Positions 50,843-60,295 of a stretch of 64,000 nucleotides of DNA are shown one piece after another. This DNA is from Flavobacteriales bacterium (GTDB taxonomy: Bacteria > Bacteroidota > Bacteroidia > Flavobacteriales_F > PHOS-HE28). The number at the start of each line of letters is the position of its first letter. Position 1 is the stretch's first letter. The notes beneath the pieces are model-generated. The model was not told where the DNA came from. It did no database searches and saw nothing but the letters and a program-made list of their open reading frames with translations. The position numbers and the translations under genes were made by a program. The stretch spans positions 186,001-250,000 of the forward strand of contig JADKJM010000008.1 of NCBI GenBank assembly GCA_016721005.1, written 5' to 3'.

Positions 50843-52183
50843 TCACCTCCTCATCCCCTGCGCCTGTTGCATCTGCTGCATCATCGCCTTCATCTTCGTC
50901 TTGTCGCCCATCATCTTCATCATCTTCCGCGTTTCCTCGAACTGCTTCATCAGCTTGTTCACCGCTTCGATGTTGGTGCCGCTGCCCTTCGCGAGGCGCG
51001 CGCGACGACTGCCGTTGATCACCGCCGGGTTCTTGCGCTCCTCTACCGTCATGCTGTTGATGATCGCCTCGATGCCCTTGAACGCATCGTCGGGGATGTC
51101 CATGTTCTTCATCGCCTTGCCCACGCCGGGGATCATGCCCATGAGGTCCTTCATGTTCCCCATCTTCTTGATCTGCCCGATCTGCTCCAGGAAATCATCG
51201 AAGCCGAACTGGTCCTTCGCGATCTTCTTGTTCAGCTCGCGCGCCGCCTTCTCATCGAACTGCTCCTGCGCCTTCTCCACGAGCGATACCACGTCGCCCA
51301 TGCCCAGGATGCGCCCCGCCATGCGGTCCGGGTGGAACTCGTCCAGCGCCTCCATCTTCTCGCCGGTGCCGATGAACTTGATCGGCTTGTTCACCACGCT
51401 GCGAATGGATAGCGCCGCACCACCGCGCGCATCGCCGTCGAGCTTTGTCAGCACCACGCCGTCGATATTCAGGCGCTCGTTGAAGGCCTTCGCGGTGTTC
51501 ACCGCATCCTGACCGGTCATGGCGTCCACCACGAAAAGCGTCTCCTGCGGGTTGATCGCCTTCTTCACGGCGGCGATCTCGTCCATCATCTTCTCATCGA
51601 TCGCCAGACGACCGGCGGTATCCACGATCACGGCCGTGAAGCCGTGCTGCTTCGCGTAAGCGATGGCATTCTTCGCGATGCTTACCGGATCCTTGTTCTC
51701 GCGCTCGCTGAAGACCTCGATCTCCAGTTGCTTGCCGAGCGTCTCCAACTGATCGATGGCCGCAGGACGGTAAACGTCGCACGCCACGAGCAAGGGGCGC
51801 TTGCCCTTCTTGCGGATGTAGCCCGCCAGCTTGCCGCTGAAGGTGGTCTTACCCGAGCCCTGCAATCCGCTCATGAGCACCACCGTGGGGTTGCCGCCCA
51901 TGTTCAGTCCCGCGCTCTGCCCGCCCATCAACTCGGCGAGCTCGTCGTGCGTGATCTTGGTGAGCAACTGGCCGGGGCTCACGGAGGTGAGCACATTCTG
52001 GCCGAGCGCCTTGGCTTTCACACGGTCTGTGAAATCCTTAGCGATCTTGAAATTCACGTCGGCATCCAGCAGCGCGCGGCGGATCTCCTTGGTGGTCTCC
52101 GCCACGTTGATCTCCGTGATCTGCCCTTGGCCCTTCAGCACTTTGAAGGCACGCTCCAGCTTGTCGCTCAGGTTCTCGAACAT
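50843..52183 (-). CDS. ffh: Signal recognition particle protein
   Basis: It encodes 446 residues from the second of two ATGs at 52183 (MFENLSDKLERAFKVLKG). The NG domain has GLQGSGKTT at about residues 106-114, DTAGRLAIDE, and TKLDGDARGGAAL. The methionine-rich M domain ends MKAMMQQMQQAQGMRR and binds 4.5S RNA and signal peptides. It targets nascent membrane proteins to the translocon. Longer upstream frames to 52306 are not typical. Confidence 0.95.
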   Translation of the reverse strand: MFENLSDKLERAFKVLKGQGQITEINVAETTKEIRRALLDADVNFKIAKDFTDRVKAKALGQNVLTSVSPGQLLTKITHDELAELMGGQSAGLNMGGNPTVVLMSGLQGSGKTTFSGKLAGYIRKKGKRPLLVACDVYRPAAIDQLETLGKQLEIEVFSERENKDPVSIAKNAIAYAKQHGFTAVIVDTAGRLAIDEKMMDEIAAVKKAINPQETLFVVDAMTGQDAVNTAKAFNERLNIDGVVLTKLDGDARGGAALSIRSVVNKPIKFIGTGEKMEALDEFHPDRMAGRILGMGDVVSLVEKAQEQFDEKAARELNKKIAKDQFGFDDFLEQIGQIKKMGNMKDLMGMIPGVGKAMKNMDIPDDAFKGIEAIINSMTVEERKNPAVINGSRRARLAKGSGTNIEAVNKLMKQFEETRKMMKMMGDKTKMKAMMQQMQQAQGMRR

Positions 52184-52449
52184 CATCTTGAAAAATGGAA
52201 GGCGAAGGTAGGAGGCGCGCGAAGAGTGCAACAGTGAGATGGTGCGACGGTGGTGGGTGCCAATAGCGCGGATCCGATCCCGGCTCGTGGGCTGGAAGAG
52301 GAGCACGCCCGGATCCTTTCACCCCTACCTATCCTTGGTGACTATCGCGTTGAGGGTGATGATGGAGAGCACGGCGATGACCAAGGCGGCATCGGTGTGT
52401 AGTTCGGCTTCCGCAGCACCGAAGCCTATGTTTGACGGATCCACCACCC

Positions 52450-54006
52450 ATGCGACGGCTCTTCTTCCTCATCAGCGTTCCACTTCTCCTGCTCATCGGG
52501 GCGGCGGGCTACTACCACCCTGCCGTGTTGTGGAGCCTGCTCGTGGTGGGTCCGCTCATTCTGCTGGGTGTGTACGACGCGTTCCAGCTGCGCCACACCA
52601 TTCTGCGGAATTTCCCCGTGCTCGGGCACTTCCGTTACCTGTTCGAGTTCATAGCGCCCGAACTCCAGCAATACTTCATCGAGCGCAGCACGGACGGCAA
52701 ACCCTTCAGTCGTCACCATCGCGATCTGGCCTACCGCCGCTCGAAGAACGTGGATGACAGCACGCCCTTCGGCACGCAACTCGAACTGAATCGGGGCAAC
52801 TACGAAGGCCTGCGCCATTCCATCTACCCCTCGCCGGTGCGGGAGGAAGCGCCGCGCGTACGCATCGGCGGGGAACGTTGTACCCGGTACTACGACGCTT
52901 CGCTGCTGAACATCTCGGCCATGAGCTTCGGTGCGCTCAGTGCGAACGCGGTGCTGGCCCTGAACGCGGGTGCGAAGAAGGGCGGCTTCTACCACAACAC
53001 CGGCGAAGGCGGCCTGAGCGAATACCATTTGCGCCACGGAGGCGACCTGGTGTGGCAGATCGGCACCGCCTATTTCGGGTGCCGCACGTTGGAAGGCGAT
53101 TTCGATCCGGAACTCTTCAAACAAAAGGCGGCGCACGAGCAGGTGCGCATGATCGAGCTGAAGATCTCCCAAGGCGCCAAGCCGGGGCATGGTGGCGTGC
53201 TGCCCGCCGCGAAGAACACGGCGGAGATCGCGGGCATCCGCCATGTGACGCCGCACACCATCGTACTATCCCCGCCGGGCCACACGGCGTTCAGCGATGC
53301 GCATGGCCTGCTGCGCTTCGTGGATGAGCTGCGCACCCTGTCCGGTGGCAAGCCCGTGGGCTTCAAGCTGTGCATCGGCCGCACCGAGGAGTTCATCGAC
53401 ATCTGCCGCGCCATGGCGGAAGGCGCACCGCTCCCGGATTTCATCACGGTGGACGGCGCCGAAGGCGGAACAGGTGCGGCACCGCTGGAGTTCAACGACA
53501 GCGTGGGCTTGCCGATCGAGCCGGCGCTGATCTTCGTGCATACCACGTTGGTACACTTCAAGCTCCGGGACAAATTGAAGGTGATCGCGAGCGGCAAGGT
53601 GCTCACGGCCGCTTCGCTCTTGAAGATGCTGGCCACCGGAGCTGACCTGTGCAACAGCGCGCGCGGGTTCATGTTCTCGCTCGGCTGCATCCAGGCCATA
53701 CGCTGCAACACGAACACCTGCCCCACCGGAGTGACCACGCAGAACAAGGCCCTGATGCGCGGGCTGGTGGTGACCGACAAGAGCGAGCGCGTGTACCACT
53801 TCCAGAAGAATACACTGAAAGGCGTAATGGAACTGCTCGCCGCCTGTGGCAAACACGACATCACCGATATCGGCATGGACATGTTCGTACGTGGGAACGA
53901 GTTCACCACCCTGGAGGACGACTACTATCCAGACAGCCTGAGCACCGACTGGCGCAAGCAGGTGATGTATCCCGGAGTACCCGCCGAGCGGCGCAGCAAC
54001 ACCTGA
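52450..54006 (+). CDS. FMN-binding glutamate synthase-family protein
   Basis: It encodes 518 residues from the ATG at 52450; an upstream TTG adds six residues. Two N-terminal membrane helices (LFFLISVPLLLLIGAAGYY and LLVVGPLILLGVYDAF) precede a TIM-barrel domain resembling glutamate synthase. FMN and Fe-S motifs include HNTGEGGLSEYHLRHGGD, GAKPGHGGVLP and cysteines 413, 419 and 424 in CIQAIRCNTNTCPTGV. The family is common and its substrate is not settled. No GltD partner is adjacent. Confidence 0.9.
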   Translation: MRRLFFLISVPLLLLIGAAGYYHPAVLWSLLVVGPLILLGVYDAFQLRHTILRNFPVLGHFRYLFEFIAPELQQYFIERSTDGKPFSRHHRDLAYRRSKNVDDSTPFGTQLELNRGNYEGLRHSIYPSPVREEAPRVRIGGERCTRYYDASLLNISAMSFGALSANAVLALNAGAKKGGFYHNTGEGGLSEYHLRHGGDLVWQIGTAYFGCRTLEGDFDPELFKQKAAHEQVRMIELKISQGAKPGHGGVLPAAKNTAEIAGIRHVTPHTIVLSPPGHTAFSDAHGLLRFVDELRTLSGGKPVGFKLCIGRTEEFIDICRAMAEGAPLPDFITVDGAEGGTGAAPLEFNDSVGLPIEPALIFVHTTLVHFKLRDKLKVIASGKVLTAASLLKMLATGADLCNSARGFMFSLGCIQAIRCNTNTCPTGVTTQNKALMRGLVVTDKSERVYHFQKNTLKGVMELLAACGKHDITDIGMDMFVRGNEFTTLEDDYYPDSLSTDWRKQVMYPGVPAERRSNT

Positions 54007-54135
54007 GTGATCGGTCTTTCACCTCGAGCCGGTGGTGGAATACGCCTATGACGAGGAGGAAGCGCATTTGAGCCTCGGACTGCACCTCGGCATTGGGTCC
54101 TAAGCGCCGGGATCATGAAGGACCGGAGCACCGCA

Positions 54136-54280
54136 GTAATACTGCACCCGCCGTTGGATCCCTTGGCTGCACATTGAACAGCGTGAACTGCAAAATGGCC
54201 GCACCATTCTCCTTCGTGAACACATCGCGGAACGCGACGCCGCTGTGGATGAAGTGAATGCGTTCGAGGTGGATCGTTGA
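54136..54280 (+). other. Possible short gene remnant
   Basis: After an in-frame TAA the plus strand is open for about 46 codons with protein-like composition (WIPWLHIEQRELQ, REHIAERDAAVDEVNAFEVDR) to a TGA at 54278-54280. There is no good start. The rest of 54007-54287 shows nothing I can support. It may be chance. Confidence 0.25.
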
Positions 54281-54287
54281 CGGCGAT

Positions 54288-55361
54288 CTACGCCATCGCC
54301 AAGGTCCGATCCACCTGCCCCGCCGCGAACGGCACAGGCGCGGTACGACTGCGCAGGAAGGCGATCACCTCCTCATCGTTCTTGTACACATCGCCCACGT
54401 TCACGAAGTGCTGTGCCAGCACATCGTACTTGTCGCGCAGCAAGAGGGCGAAGATGTCGAGGTAATTCAGCCCTTCGAAAACCACCGCGCGTTCGCGGGC
54501 GAAGTCGGCGAGATGTTCGCGGAAGTAGCGCGGGTGATCCGTCCAATGCAGGGTGGGATCGATGTGGTGGCTGATGTGGTAGCCATCGTTCCAGCACTTG
54601 TGGTTGAATTTCACGTTGATGCACGTCACGCTGTTCTGGAACGGATTGCCGGGATCGTCGGGACTCACGAAGGCATGCTGCACCCAGTTGCCGGCCATCG
54701 CCACCAAGCGGAATATGGCGAAGGGCAGGATGAAGGCCACCAAGGTCGCTTGCCAATTCACAAAGCACATCGCTGCGCAGAACCCGAGGAACAACAACTC
54801 GCCGCGCACCACACGCATGAACAAAAGGTTGCGCTTGCGACGGAAGAAATACGCCGCCAACGTGTAGATGCCGGTGAAGAAGAAGATGAGGAAATAGCGT
54901 AGGAAGCCGCTGCCGGAATCGCGCTGGTAGGGCATGGTGCTGCTCTCGTCCGGCTCCAGGTTGTTCTCCGCGTGGTGCATACCCACATGGTGTGCGTGGT
55001 AGGTCTGCGGACTCTGCCCGAAGAACGGTGCGAGTACCCACGGCAGGTAGTGGTTCATCCATTCCTGCTTGAAGAACGGCCGGTGCGTGGTGCAATGGAG
55101 CATCAGGCCAAAAGGCCCCTTGAAGGTGATGTTGTTGAGGTAGAGGTACACCACCGCGATGATCCACCAAAGCCACGCCGGCACGAAGGGCAGATACAAC
55201 GCCACCGCCAGTGGGATCAGCGTGAAGGTGACCAACAGGGTCTTGTACACGAAGGGAAGGTCGCGCTCATCCCGGATGAGCGACAGGAAGGCGCGATCGA
55301 GGGTGGAGTACTGCGCCGGGCGCACGAACTCGGGATCGGTCTGGGAGGTGAAGGCCCGCAT
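54288..55361 (-). CDS. Fatty acid desaturase
   Basis: It encodes 357 residues from the ATG at 55359-55361. Three histidine boxes are visible: HCTTH (89-93), HAHHVGMHH (122-130) and HISHH (262-266). Four or more membrane helices lie between them. It resembles di-iron membrane desaturases and hydroxylases of acyl chains. The substrate and position of desaturation are not predictable. Confidence 0.88.
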   Translation of the reverse strand: MRAFTSQTDPEFVRPAQYSTLDRAFLSLIRDERDLPFVYKTLLVTFTLIPLAVALYLPFVPAWLWWIIAVVYLYLNNITFKGPFGLMLHCTTHRPFFKQEWMNHYLPWVLAPFFGQSPQTYHAHHVGMHHAENNLEPDESSTMPYQRDSGSGFLRYFLIFFFTGIYTLAAYFFRRKRNLLFMRVVRGELLFLGFCAAMCFVNWQATLVAFILPFAIFRLVAMAGNWVQHAFVSPDDPGNPFQNSVTCINVKFNHKCWNDGYHISHHIDPTLHWTDHPRYFREHLADFARERAVVFEGLNYLDIFALLLRDKYDVLAQHFVNVGDVYKNDEEVIAFLRSRTAPVPFAAGQVDRTLAMA

Positions 55362-55445
55362 CGAGGACAAGGTGCGGGAAATTTCAGGGATGGGGGAAAG
55401 GGGTGGTCATCCATTTGCCGGATCGCGTTCCTACGTCGCAGTCCC

Positions 55446-55507
55446 CATCGTAGCCGTCACTGCGGCGCGTCATCCCGGCCTTGAGCCGGGACGCAGTCCC
55501 GTTACCC
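55446..55507. repeat. Composite palindromic dispersed repeat
   Basis: TAGCCGTCACTGCGGCG is fused to a second palindrome, CATCCCGGCCTTGAGCCGGGACG, and a CAGTCCCGTTACC tail. Almost the same composite is at 56942-56999. A decayed GIY-YIG start follows at once. Confidence 0.85.
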
Positions 55508-55514
55508 TAACAAC

Positions 55515-55593
55515 GTGAAATTCTACTGGGTCAATTTCATGACCAACGCCCGCAACACCACATTCAATGGGCGTCACGAACGACATTGAAGCC
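55515..55593 (+). pseudogene. Decayed GIY-YIG nuclease start
   Basis: The first about 80 bases after the repeat align with the GIY-YIG gene at 60296 (GTGAAATTCTACTGGGTC, TTTCATG, CCAACGCCCGCAA, GGGCGT, ACGAACGACATTGAA) with several substitutions and small deletions. The similarity ends near 55593. No complete frame remains. Confidence 0.75.
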
Positions 55594-55600
55594 AAATGTG

Positions 55601-56010
55601 TCGATCGGTCTTTGAAGAGTACCTCGATGCTCAAGCATGTGGTACGCCACCTGAGCAGGTCGTCGGCGCATTGCTCGTTGGCGATGCGTCTCATCTGTTC
55701 TCACTCATGATCCAGCCCGTTCAAACACTTCCACCCCAAGCAAATTAGTATCGCAGCGGTCCGCCGAAGGCGACCCTGCGGCCCGAAGCCGTGCCCGCGT
55801 TGTTCACTCATTGCCGGGAGGCGCACCACGCAATGTAGCCGCTGCCTTTCTACACAGCACCGTATCATGGTCCAAGGTCTTGCCAAGCGCGGCGATCAGC
55901 GGGAATACCGCCTGTGTCGAAGTTCTTCACGATCCATCGGGCACACGATCAACCGTGGAATGGACCCTTATTGAACATGCTTATTACCTTGGCGGCTTAA
56001 CCCACTACAC
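55601..56010. other. Intergenic stretch without a supported gene
   Basis: Open frames here (for example 55811-56014 plus and 55470-55694 minus) lack domains or convincing starts, and the former overlaps the next gene's ATG. I see no clear RNA or terminator. Confidence 0.4.
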
Positions 56011-56829
56011 ATGAAACACATTACACTGTTGGCCGCGATGGTCGTTTCCTTCGGAGCGACCGCCCAGATAACCGATGGCAGCTTTGAAGCAGGCATCGGT
56101 GCAGGAACTTGGAATGAAGCTTCGGTCACGTATGGCACCCCGCTATGCACGATCGCCACATGCGGTACCGGGGGTGGTCCTGCGATCCCTCGTACCGGCG
56201 ACGTGTACGCGTGGTTCGGCGGCAGTGGCGCTGCCACGGAGATCGGCTCGGTGGACCAGGATGCCAACATCACCAGTGGCACCACGGCGAACCTGCTCGT
56301 GTATGTCAAGATCCCGGCCACCGGGGATGGCACCATGGGCAATTACATGAAAGCCATGATCGACGGTACCGAGATGGGAATGCTCACCGCCGCTGATTCC
56401 ACGACTTATGCCGACTACACCCTCTGGAGCGTACCGATCGATGCCTATGCGGATGGTGCGGTCCACAACGTCAGGTTGGAGGCCAAGGAGAACGGCGGTG
56501 CGGTGTTCAACATCCTTGCGGATGACATCGCCCTGGAAGTGGATGGAACGATCATCGCTGGTCTCTTCGAGAACGATGCGCTTTCCGGCGTCCAGATCTA
56601 TCCGAATCCGGCCACGACCAGGATCACGCTTTCATTCAATGCGATGACAGGCCCAGCGGAGGTCACGATCACGGACGCTTCGGGCAAGGTGGTCGCGCGT
56701 CAGCGATTCAGTGAGGTGACCCGTCGCATCATTGATTTCAACTCCAGCGATCTTCAAGATGGCTTGTACATGATCAGCGTGGCGCAGGCTGGCAAGCGTA
56801 CTACGCAGCGCGTGGTCGTGCAGCACTAA
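56011..56829 (+). CDS. Secreted T9SS protein with carbohydrate-binding-like fold
   Basis: It encodes 272 residues. A signal peptide (ITLLAAMVVSFGATA-Q) is followed by a beta-sandwich-like domain beginning ITDGSFEAGIGAGTWNEAS. This resembles the discoidin/CBM-like modules often called carbohydrate-binding in Bacteroidota. The end is a T9SS type A sorting domain (IYPNPATTRITL, DGLYMISV). It is likely displayed at the cell surface, and the ligand is unknown. A strong terminator follows. Confidence 0.85.
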   Translation: MKHITLLAAMVVSFGATAQITDGSFEAGIGAGTWNEASVTYGTPLCTIATCGTGGGPAIPRTGDVYAWFGGSGAATEIGSVDQDANITSGTTANLLVYVKIPATGDGTMGNYMKAMIDGTEMGMLTAADSTTYADYTLWSVPIDAYADGAVHNVRLEAKENGGAVFNILADDIALEVDGTIIAGLFENDALSGVQIYPNPATTRITLSFNAMTGPAEVTITDASGKVVARQRFSEVTRRIIDFNSSDLQDGLYMISVAQAGKRTTQRVVVQH

Positions 56830-56846
56830 GGATCATCTTTCAATGG

Positions 56847-56878
56847 GAAGGGGCCATCTCGAAAGGGGTGGCCCCTTC
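56847..56878 (+). terminator. Terminator after the T9SS gene
   Basis: GAAGGGGCCA pairs perfectly with TGGCCCCTTC across a 12-base loop, followed by TTCTTTC, 18 bases past the stop. Confidence 0.9.
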
Positions 56879-56941
56879 TTCTTTCTGGCCGCAGTGCCCC
56901 CGATAGACGTCGTTCCGTTCCTCGGCCGCGATCATCCTCCC

Positions 56942-56999
56942 CGTAGCCGTCACTGCGGCGGTCATCCCGGCCTTGAGCCGGGACGCAGACCCGTTACCT
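56942..56999. repeat. Composite palindromic dispersed repeat
   Basis: It has the same two-palindrome composite as at 55446-55507, ending GACGCAGACCCGTTACC. No GIY-YIG start follows here. Confidence 0.85.
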
Positions 57000-57019
57000 T
57001 CAGGACGGGGTCAGAGCCC

Positions 57020-57637
57020 TTACGCCGCAATGGCACTTACCACTCCGCTCTCCGGTCCGAGGCCGTCGCGTCCCATTGGCCGTACCTTGAACATATAACG
57101 CGTGTCTGTCGTCAAACCGGAAACCGAATAGGAAGCGCGACCGATGGTGGCAACCAACTGCCATACATCACCCGGACCGTTCACAAGCGCGAACACCTCG
57201 TACATGATCGCCCCTTTCACCGGTTTCCACCACAGGCCCACATGGCCCGGGGCGTTTCCGGTGCGCGCCCGAAGGTGGACCGGGGCAGTCAGTGGTCCCA
57301 GGGATTGCGGGATCTTGCGAAGCGGAAAGCCCGACGTGGCGAGAAGAGCAGGATCGCGATCACTGCGACTGCGGACATAATAAGCCTGGTGCGTGAGCAT
57401 GTTCCGTACGTCCTCCGCACACGCATTGCGCAGCAGGAGGGCATGTTTGCTTCCGCGCTCGGCCAAGCTGATCAGCCCTTGGAAGCGACCGATCAGATGC
57501 GCCATCTCAGGCAATGGAACCGGCGGTTCCGGGAAAGCCGAATTGTCCTCAAGCTTGGCGAGAACGTTGTTGCCAAGCGCCAGCAGTTCGAGCATGCTAA
57601 GGCGTGTTATCCGTAAGGTGATGTCCGCAGGGTACAT
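57020..57637 (-). CDS. Fibronectin type III domain protein, copy B
   Basis: It encodes 205 residues from the ATG at 57635-57637. The frame reaches 57856 only because it reads through the adjacent 65-bp repeats. An alpha-helical N-terminal region (LSMLELLALGNNVLAKL, HLIGRFQGLISLAERG) leads to DPALLATSGFPLRKIPQSLGPL, matching copy A at 3912, then a fibronectin-III fold with YEVFALVNG and YMFKVRPMGRDG. No signal peptide is seen. Tandem repeats lie just upstream, as with copy A. Confidence 0.78.
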   Translation of the reverse strand: MYPADITLRITRLSMLELLALGNNVLAKLEDNSAFPEPPVPLPEMAHLIGRFQGLISLAERGSKHALLLRNACAEDVRNMLTHQAYYVRSRSDRDPALLATSGFPLRKIPQSLGPLTAPVHLRARTGNAPGHVGLWWKPVKGAIMYEVFALVNGPGDVWQLVATIGRASYSVSGLTTDTRYMFKVRPMGRDGLGPESGVVSAIAA

Positions 57638-57728
57638 GGGTTCGGTCGTTTGGGAGGCTGCAACGAGCGCAAGCGCTGCATGGTTTCGGGCCGCGGGTTC
57701 CCGCTTGGAGCTGTCCTTGGCACCACCT

Positions 57729-58648
57729 TCGATCCAAAGTCGCCTGCAATGCGGATGGCAGCTGCGGATCGTGGCCCCTAGCTCTACCCACATTGGATCC
57801 AACCCGAAGGACACTTGAGGTGACGTTCGCGGATCGTGACCCCTACCTCGGCGCACATTGGATCCAACCCGAAGGCAACTTGGGGTGACGATCGTGGATC
57901 GTGACCCCTACCTCCGCCCACATGCGATCCTACCAGAAGGACACTTGAGGTGACGATCGTAGATCGTGACCCCTACCTCGACCCACATGCGATCCAACCT
58001 GAAGGACACTTGGGGTGACGATCGTAGATCGTGACCCCTACCTCGACACACATTGGATCCAACCCGAAGGCAACTTGGGGTGACGATCGCGGATCGTGAC
58101 CCCTACCTCGACCCACATGCGATCCAACCTGAAGGCAACTTGCGGTGACGATCGCGGATCGTGACCCCTACCTCGACACACATTGGATCCAACTCGAAGG
58201 CAACTTGGGGTGACGATCGTGGATCGTGACCCCTACCTCGACACACATTGGATCCAACCCGAAGGCACACTTGGGGTGACGATCGCGGATCGTGACCCCT
58301 ACCTCGGCGCACATGCGATCCAACCTGAAGGACACTTGGGGTGACGATCGCGGATCGTGACCCCTACCTCGACCCACATGCGATCCAACCTGAAGGCAAC
58401 TTGCGGTGACGATCACGGATCATGACCCCTACCTCGACACACATACGATCCAACCCGAAGGCAACTTGGGGTGACGATCACGGATCATGACCCCTACCTC
58501 GGCGCACATGCGATCCAACCTGAAGGACACTTGGGGTGACGATCGCGGATCGTGACCCCTACCTCGACCCACATGCGATCCAACCTGAAGGCAACTTGCG
58601 GTGACGATCACGGATCATGACCCCTACCTCGACACACATACGATCCTA
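57729..58648. repeat. 65-bp tandem repeat array, about 14 units
   Basis: A GATCGTGACCCCTACCTCG block recurs at 57836, 57901, 57966, 58031, 58096, 58161, 58226, 58292, 58357, 58422, 58487, 58552 and 58617: every step is 65 bases except one of 66. A decayed unit is at 57771. Each unit holds a palindromic segment (GGGGTGACGATC...GATCGTGACCCC, one mismatch) and often TTGGATCCAA. Sixty-five is not a multiple of three, so frames drift between units and no protein is encoded. It borders the 5' end of fibronectin-III copy B. There are no CRISPR-like spacers. Confidence 0.92.
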
Positions 58649-58680
58649 GCCGTCGGCGATCCCTGCTCGATCCCTTTCTC

Positions 58681-58799
58681 GCTAACGAGACTGCGGCGTC
58701 CGCCGCAGTGACGTTGCCACCGAGGGCGCAATCGTGATCCTTGGCCGCAACCGTCACCCCCACCGTAGCCGTCACTGCGGCGAACGCCGCAGTCTCGAT
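58681..58799. repeat. Pair of palindromic dispersed repeats
   Basis: Copies at 58681-58715 and 58762-58799 are in opposite orientation, as at 9.8 kb, with CGAGACTGCGGCG...CGCCGCAGTGACG. They follow directly on the 65-bp array. Confidence 0.85.
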
Positions 58800-59076
58800 G
58801 CCTTCAGGAAGATGATCTCTCAATTGCCGCAGGGTTCGCAGCTTACTTGCACACGCAACACCACACGCATGCGAGACCCTTCGGAGGTTTTCCTCAAGGA
58901 TGACTCATCCGGATACCCTGCGAGTGTCAAATCACCGGACACCCGCATGGGTGCGGAGATCGCGCGGATCGTCAGCATATTTGTCGTCGCCTGCGTAGCT
59001 CTGTGGAACGGAAGGAGCGTAGAGTGGTGTCGAAGGACTTATTCGGGCAAGAGTGGAAGCAAGCAAAATACATAGG

Positions 59077-59418
59077 ATGAAGAAATGGGCGATTCTCACT
59101 ACCGGAGTCATTCTAATTGGATCGATTCTCACCAACCCGACATTGAGGGACTTCAAAGAATATGTTCCAACTGCTCAGCAGATGTTGGATGCCATTCCTC
59201 TCTCTTCTTCGATAAATGGTTGTGATCGAGAGGTGGTCATGCAGAGGTATCGGAACTATTTGGTCGCTTCTGCCTATCACGCCCATTACCGCTTTTACCA
59301 TAGCGAGTATGGAGTAAAGAAGACTCGCATTCTAACCGTGCAATACCTCGGCATTGGTAAGAACTTCTTTCGATTCTCCGATTATGTGACAGACCCAGGG
59401 GTGGGTGCAACCCGCTAA
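59077..59418 (+). CDS. Small membrane-anchored or secreted protein
   Basis: It encodes 113 residues from the ATG at 59077. An N-terminal hydrophobic segment (WAILTTGVILIGSIL) precedes TNPTLRDFKEYVP, similar to DUF4359-type small proteins. The rest is polar and aromatic (AYHAHYRFYHSEYG, LGIGKNFFRFSDY), suggesting a small folded periplasmic domain. Base composition is lower in GC than neighbours. Function is unknown. Confidence 0.7.
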   Translation: MKKWAILTTGVILIGSILTNPTLRDFKEYVPTAQQMLDAIPLSSSINGCDREVVMQRYRNYLVASAYHAHYRFYHSEYGVKKTRILTVQYLGIGKNFFRFSDYVTDPGVGATR

Positions 59419-59419
59419 C

Positions 59420-59565
59420 TTCATACCCATCAATCGCCCTCCTGTAAGCTTGCCCTGTTGAACGTGGAATTCGCGGAGAGCGACGAGTTGATGAAAGTGG
59501 ATGTGATCGATGTTTTCTTCGCTTCATCCTCCTTCCGGGCTCGCGCGGAGCGTGAGGGGTTGTAG
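59420..59565 (+). pseudogene. C-terminal remnant resembling a nucleotidyltransferase
   Basis: In frame after the previous stop, codons read LLNVEFAESDELMKVDVIDV and then a short end RARAEREGL with TAG at 59563-59565. The VDVIDV...FRARxxREG pattern recalls the last helix of MntA-type nucleotidyltransferases. The upstream part, including the catalytic GSxxxG motif, is absent. Confidence 0.4.
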
Positions 59566-59631
59566 CTTCCTTGAGCGAGCAGACGTCCTGTGCAGGTCTC
59601 AAGCACCAGAACGATACATTGGCAACACACT

Positions 59632-60102
59632 ATGACTGCTGGGATGCGCTCTGAACCTGAACCCCAACTGAAACCGAAGACGTGGCGCTGGCATCTCTGG
59701 CACCACATCAAATCCCCTCTGACCATTTGGTTCTGGGTTCCACAGGGCATCAAGCATGCGCATTTTGTGCTCTTTATGGTCAGGACGACCAGTTCGGTCA
59801 GAACCCCAGGTGATGGTTCCCCGATGGCTGTTACTCGTGAAGGCTTACAACGCACATTAGGTTTCGGTGATGTTCACGGCTCATTAGAATTCCTTGTGTA
59901 CAAGGGTTACGTTCAGGCTACCGGCACTGGCTACGACACCCGTTATACCATTACTCCAGCGGGCGCAGCTGCTGAGCTAGAGCAGAGCCTACTCACCAGT
60001 TCGTTCGAGACCCGAAGGGGACGCTTGAAGTCCATTTTCGATCTTCTCGCTGCTCCAGTATCGCTCCTCTTGGCGATCATCGCTTTGCTGCGTACTTGTT
60101 AA
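59632..60102 (+). CDS. Hypothetical protein with winged-helix-like core and C-terminal membrane segment
   Basis: It encodes 156 residues from ATG 59632 (an ATG at 59644 is also possible). The centre (MAVTREGLQRTLGFGDVHGSLEFLVYKGYVQATGTGYDTRYTITPAG) looks like a winged-helix transcription-factor fold. A hydrophobic end (LLAAPVSLLLAIIALL) suggests membrane anchoring. No family is firmly recognised. Confidence 0.6.
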   Translation: MTAGMRSEPEPQLKPKTWRWHLWHHIKSPLTIWFWVPQGIKHAHFVLFMVRTTSSVRTPGDGSPMAVTREGLQRTLGFGDVHGSLEFLVYKGYVQATGTGYDTRYTITPAGAAAELEQSLLTSSFETRRGRLKSIFDLLAAPVSLLLAIIALLRTC

Positions 60103-60169
60103 ACCCCAACACAAAACAGCCAAGACGATCACACGGAGGCTGTTCAGCTTAGATGATGAGGTGAACTAC

Positions 60170-60288
60170 CGACGAGACTGCGGCGCAAGGCCGCAGTGAC
60201 GTCCCTCTCCTGCCGCTGTCGTAATCCTGGGCCGCGATCGTTAACCCCCGTAGCCGTCACTGCGGCGAGCGACGCAGACCCGTTACCT
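60170..60288. repeat. Palindromic dispersed repeats upstream of a GIY-YIG gene
   Basis: Copies at 60170-60203 and 60249-60288 match the class at 9.8 and 58.7 kb. The second ends GACGCAGACCCGTTACC, eight bases before the GIY-YIG start. Confidence 0.85.
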
Positions 60289-60295
60289 TAACGTC

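Noticed and set aside
55811..56014. 67-codon plus frame before the T9SS gene
   Set aside because: It has no start signal or domain and overlaps the real ATG at 56011.
57729..58648. CRISPR array
   Set aside because: Units are contiguous 65-bp copies without unique spacers, and no cas genes are present.
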